Positions 6,807 to 7,138 of a stretch of 7,138 nucleotides of DNA are shown here, piece after piece. The number at the start of each line of letters is the position of its first letter. The first letter of the stretch is position 1. The position numbers and the translations under genes were made by a program. Source of the DNA: an uncultured Eubacteriaceae bacterium. GTDB taxonomy: Bacteria > Bacillota > Clostridia > Lachnospirales > CAG-274. The notes beneath the pieces were generated by a model. It was not told the DNA's origin. It saw only the letters and a program-made list of their open reading frames with translations, and made no database searches. The stretch lies in the NCBI GenBank assembly GCA_947565475.1, contig CANOGI010000115.1, positions 1 through 7,138 of the forward strand. The letters are read 5' to 3'.

Positions 6807-6877
6807 GTGCCTATGTAGATTGTCACCATAAGCATAGAAAAATCTATCAATAAAGATAAAAGTTCATAATTACTCAT
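6797..6877 (-). CDS. Small hydrophobic peptide, probable type I (Hol-Tox-like) toxin, 26 aa
   Basis: The protein reads MSNYELLSLLIDFSMLMVTI then YIGTKK. ATG is at 6877-6875, with AAAGGAGGTGG ending 5 bases upstream, and TAA at 6799-6797. One hydrophobic helix (about residues 6-22) is followed by a short basic tail. This fits small membrane toxins, and the start M-S-x-Y-E-x-L-S-L resembles the putative holin-like toxin (Hol-Tox) peptides common in Firmicutes; that match is from memory. Such peptides insert in the cytoplasmic membrane and depolarise or damage it when over-produced. The gene has its own consensus promoter (6962-6935), a sequestered ribosome site (6882-6901), and a convergent antisense RNA over its 3' end. 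That combination supports a type I toxin-antitoxin module better than the peptide alone would. It is somewhat shorter than the typical 30-40 residues. Confidence 0.78.
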   Translation of the reverse strand: MSNYELLSLLIDFSMLMVTIYIGTKK

Positions 6878-6881
6878 AGCG

Positions 6882-6901
6882 CCACCTCCTTTAGGAAGTG
6901 G
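6882..6901 (-). promoter_or_regulatory. Hairpin sequestering the toxin Shine-Dalgarno
   Basis: In the toxin leader CCACTTCC pairs with GGAGGTGG (8 bp, one G-U pair) around a TAAA loop. The 3' arm is the Shine-Dalgarno itself, 5 bases before the start codon, so ribosome access should be blocked while the stem is closed. Such occlusion is a known feature of type I toxin mRNAs. The leader also has a small GCAG/CTGC stem around 6915-6927. Confidence 0.75.
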
Positions 6902-6934
6902 AAACCATACCCCGCAGACCGGCTGCCCTATTAA

Positions 6935-6962
6935 ATTATAACAGTTTTTATTAAGTTGTCAA
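6935..6962 (-). promoter_or_regulatory. Promoter of the toxin gene
   Basis: On the minus strand: TTGACA (6962-6957), a 16-base spacer, TATAAT (6940-6935), with an extended TG just before the -10. Both hexamers are perfect consensus. Transcription would begin near 6928, giving a leader of about 51 nt. Confidence 0.88.
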
Positions 6963-7060
6963 TTAATTCTAAAAAAATTGTTTTTTTATATAAATTATTT
7001 CTATTGGCAAGAGATAATTTGAAATTTTATTCTTTGCTAAAAGCGGTGTTTTTCGATAAT

Positions 7061-7099
7061 AAAAAAGCAACAGGTTTATTAAAAATAAAAACTGTTACT
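7061..7099 (-). terminator. Second copy of the leftward terminator-like hairpin
   Basis: AGTAACAG (7099-7092) pairs with CTGTTGCT (7073-7066), followed on the minus strand by T6 (7066-7061). The stem arms are identical to those at 6641-6675, while the loop sequence differs, which suggests the stem itself is kept. Confidence 0.5.
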
Positions 7100-7127
7100 T
7101 GACTTTTTTGTATAAAAGTGTTATTAT
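7099..7127 (+). promoter_or_regulatory. Promoter of a second antisense RNA (RNA lies beyond the window)
   Basis: TTGACT (7099-7104), a 17-base spacer, TATTAT (7122-7127), with TG at 7119-7120. The layout is the same as at 6675-6703, and both are followed by GGCACAAA. The RNA itself would start near 7134. Confidence 0.82.
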
Positions 7128-7138
7128 AATGGCACAAA

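Larger units (their letters stand above)
6935..7138 (+). repeat. Direct repeat, right copy (complete, runs off the window)
   Basis: This matches 6564-6714 at an offset of 371 bases for the first block and 424 for the second; the difference is the 53-bp segment 6954-7006 found only here. That segment carries the toxin -35 box. The match continues to the last base of the window (GGCACAAA), so the repeat unit probably goes on into a second toxin-antitoxin cassette. Confidence 0.9.

Noticed and set aside
6564..7138. CRISPR array
   Set aside because: There are only two long diverged copies about 424 bases apart that contain promoters and hairpins, with no short regular repeats or spacers.

Overview
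The window is AT-rich DNA with strong Shine-Dalgarno sequences and U-tailed hairpin terminators. Its gene families (iron-sulfur flavoprotein, BMP lipoprotein, multi-HAMP chemoreceptor, SpoIID-like/peptidoglycan-binding protein, large serine recombinase) are typical of motile, spore-forming anaerobic Clostridia. I cannot name the species.

Left part, 1-4260, looks like ordinary chromosome. The 3' end of a flavodoxin-fold iron-sulfur flavoprotein gene ends at a near-perfect terminator (543-579). A two-gene operon follows on the same strand. It encodes a BMP-family substrate-binding lipoprotein (766-1929) and, 15 bases later, a 745-residue methyl-accepting chemotaxis protein with a chain of HAMP-like modules (1945-4182). 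No ABC permease or ATPase is present, so the lipoprotein may deliver a ligand to the receptor. A long hairpin at 4219-4260 ends this operon and probably also the convergent gene.

Middle part, 4325-6516, minus strand. The C-terminal part of a SpoIID-like, peptidoglycan-binding protein keeps recognisable family sequence up to about 4873, then loses its frame at a stop codon. A complete large serine recombinase gene ends only 23 bases further on. The simplest reading is that a recombinase-bearing element, running rightward out of the window, has inserted into this gene, and that its left attachment junction is near 4874-4899. The missing 5' half would lie past the far end of the element.

Right part, 6517-7138, holds no long ORF but is dense with signals. 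It contains a compact cassette resembling a type I toxin-antitoxin system. A 26-codon hydrophobic peptide gene (6797-6877, minus) has a consensus promoter and a Shine-Dalgarno sequence locked in a hairpin. Facing it is a strong promoter for a short non-coding RNA of about 97 nt (6710-6806) that overlaps the end of the peptide gene. The flank of this cassette is repeated about 424 bases further right, and the window stops just as a second antisense RNA would begin, so a tandem array is likely. The left copy of the repeat has lost 53 bp including the toxin promoter -35 box, and its surviving extended -10 now points at the recombinase gene.

Together, 4874-7138 looks like the integrase end of a mobile element with a stabilising toxin-antitoxin array just inside it.
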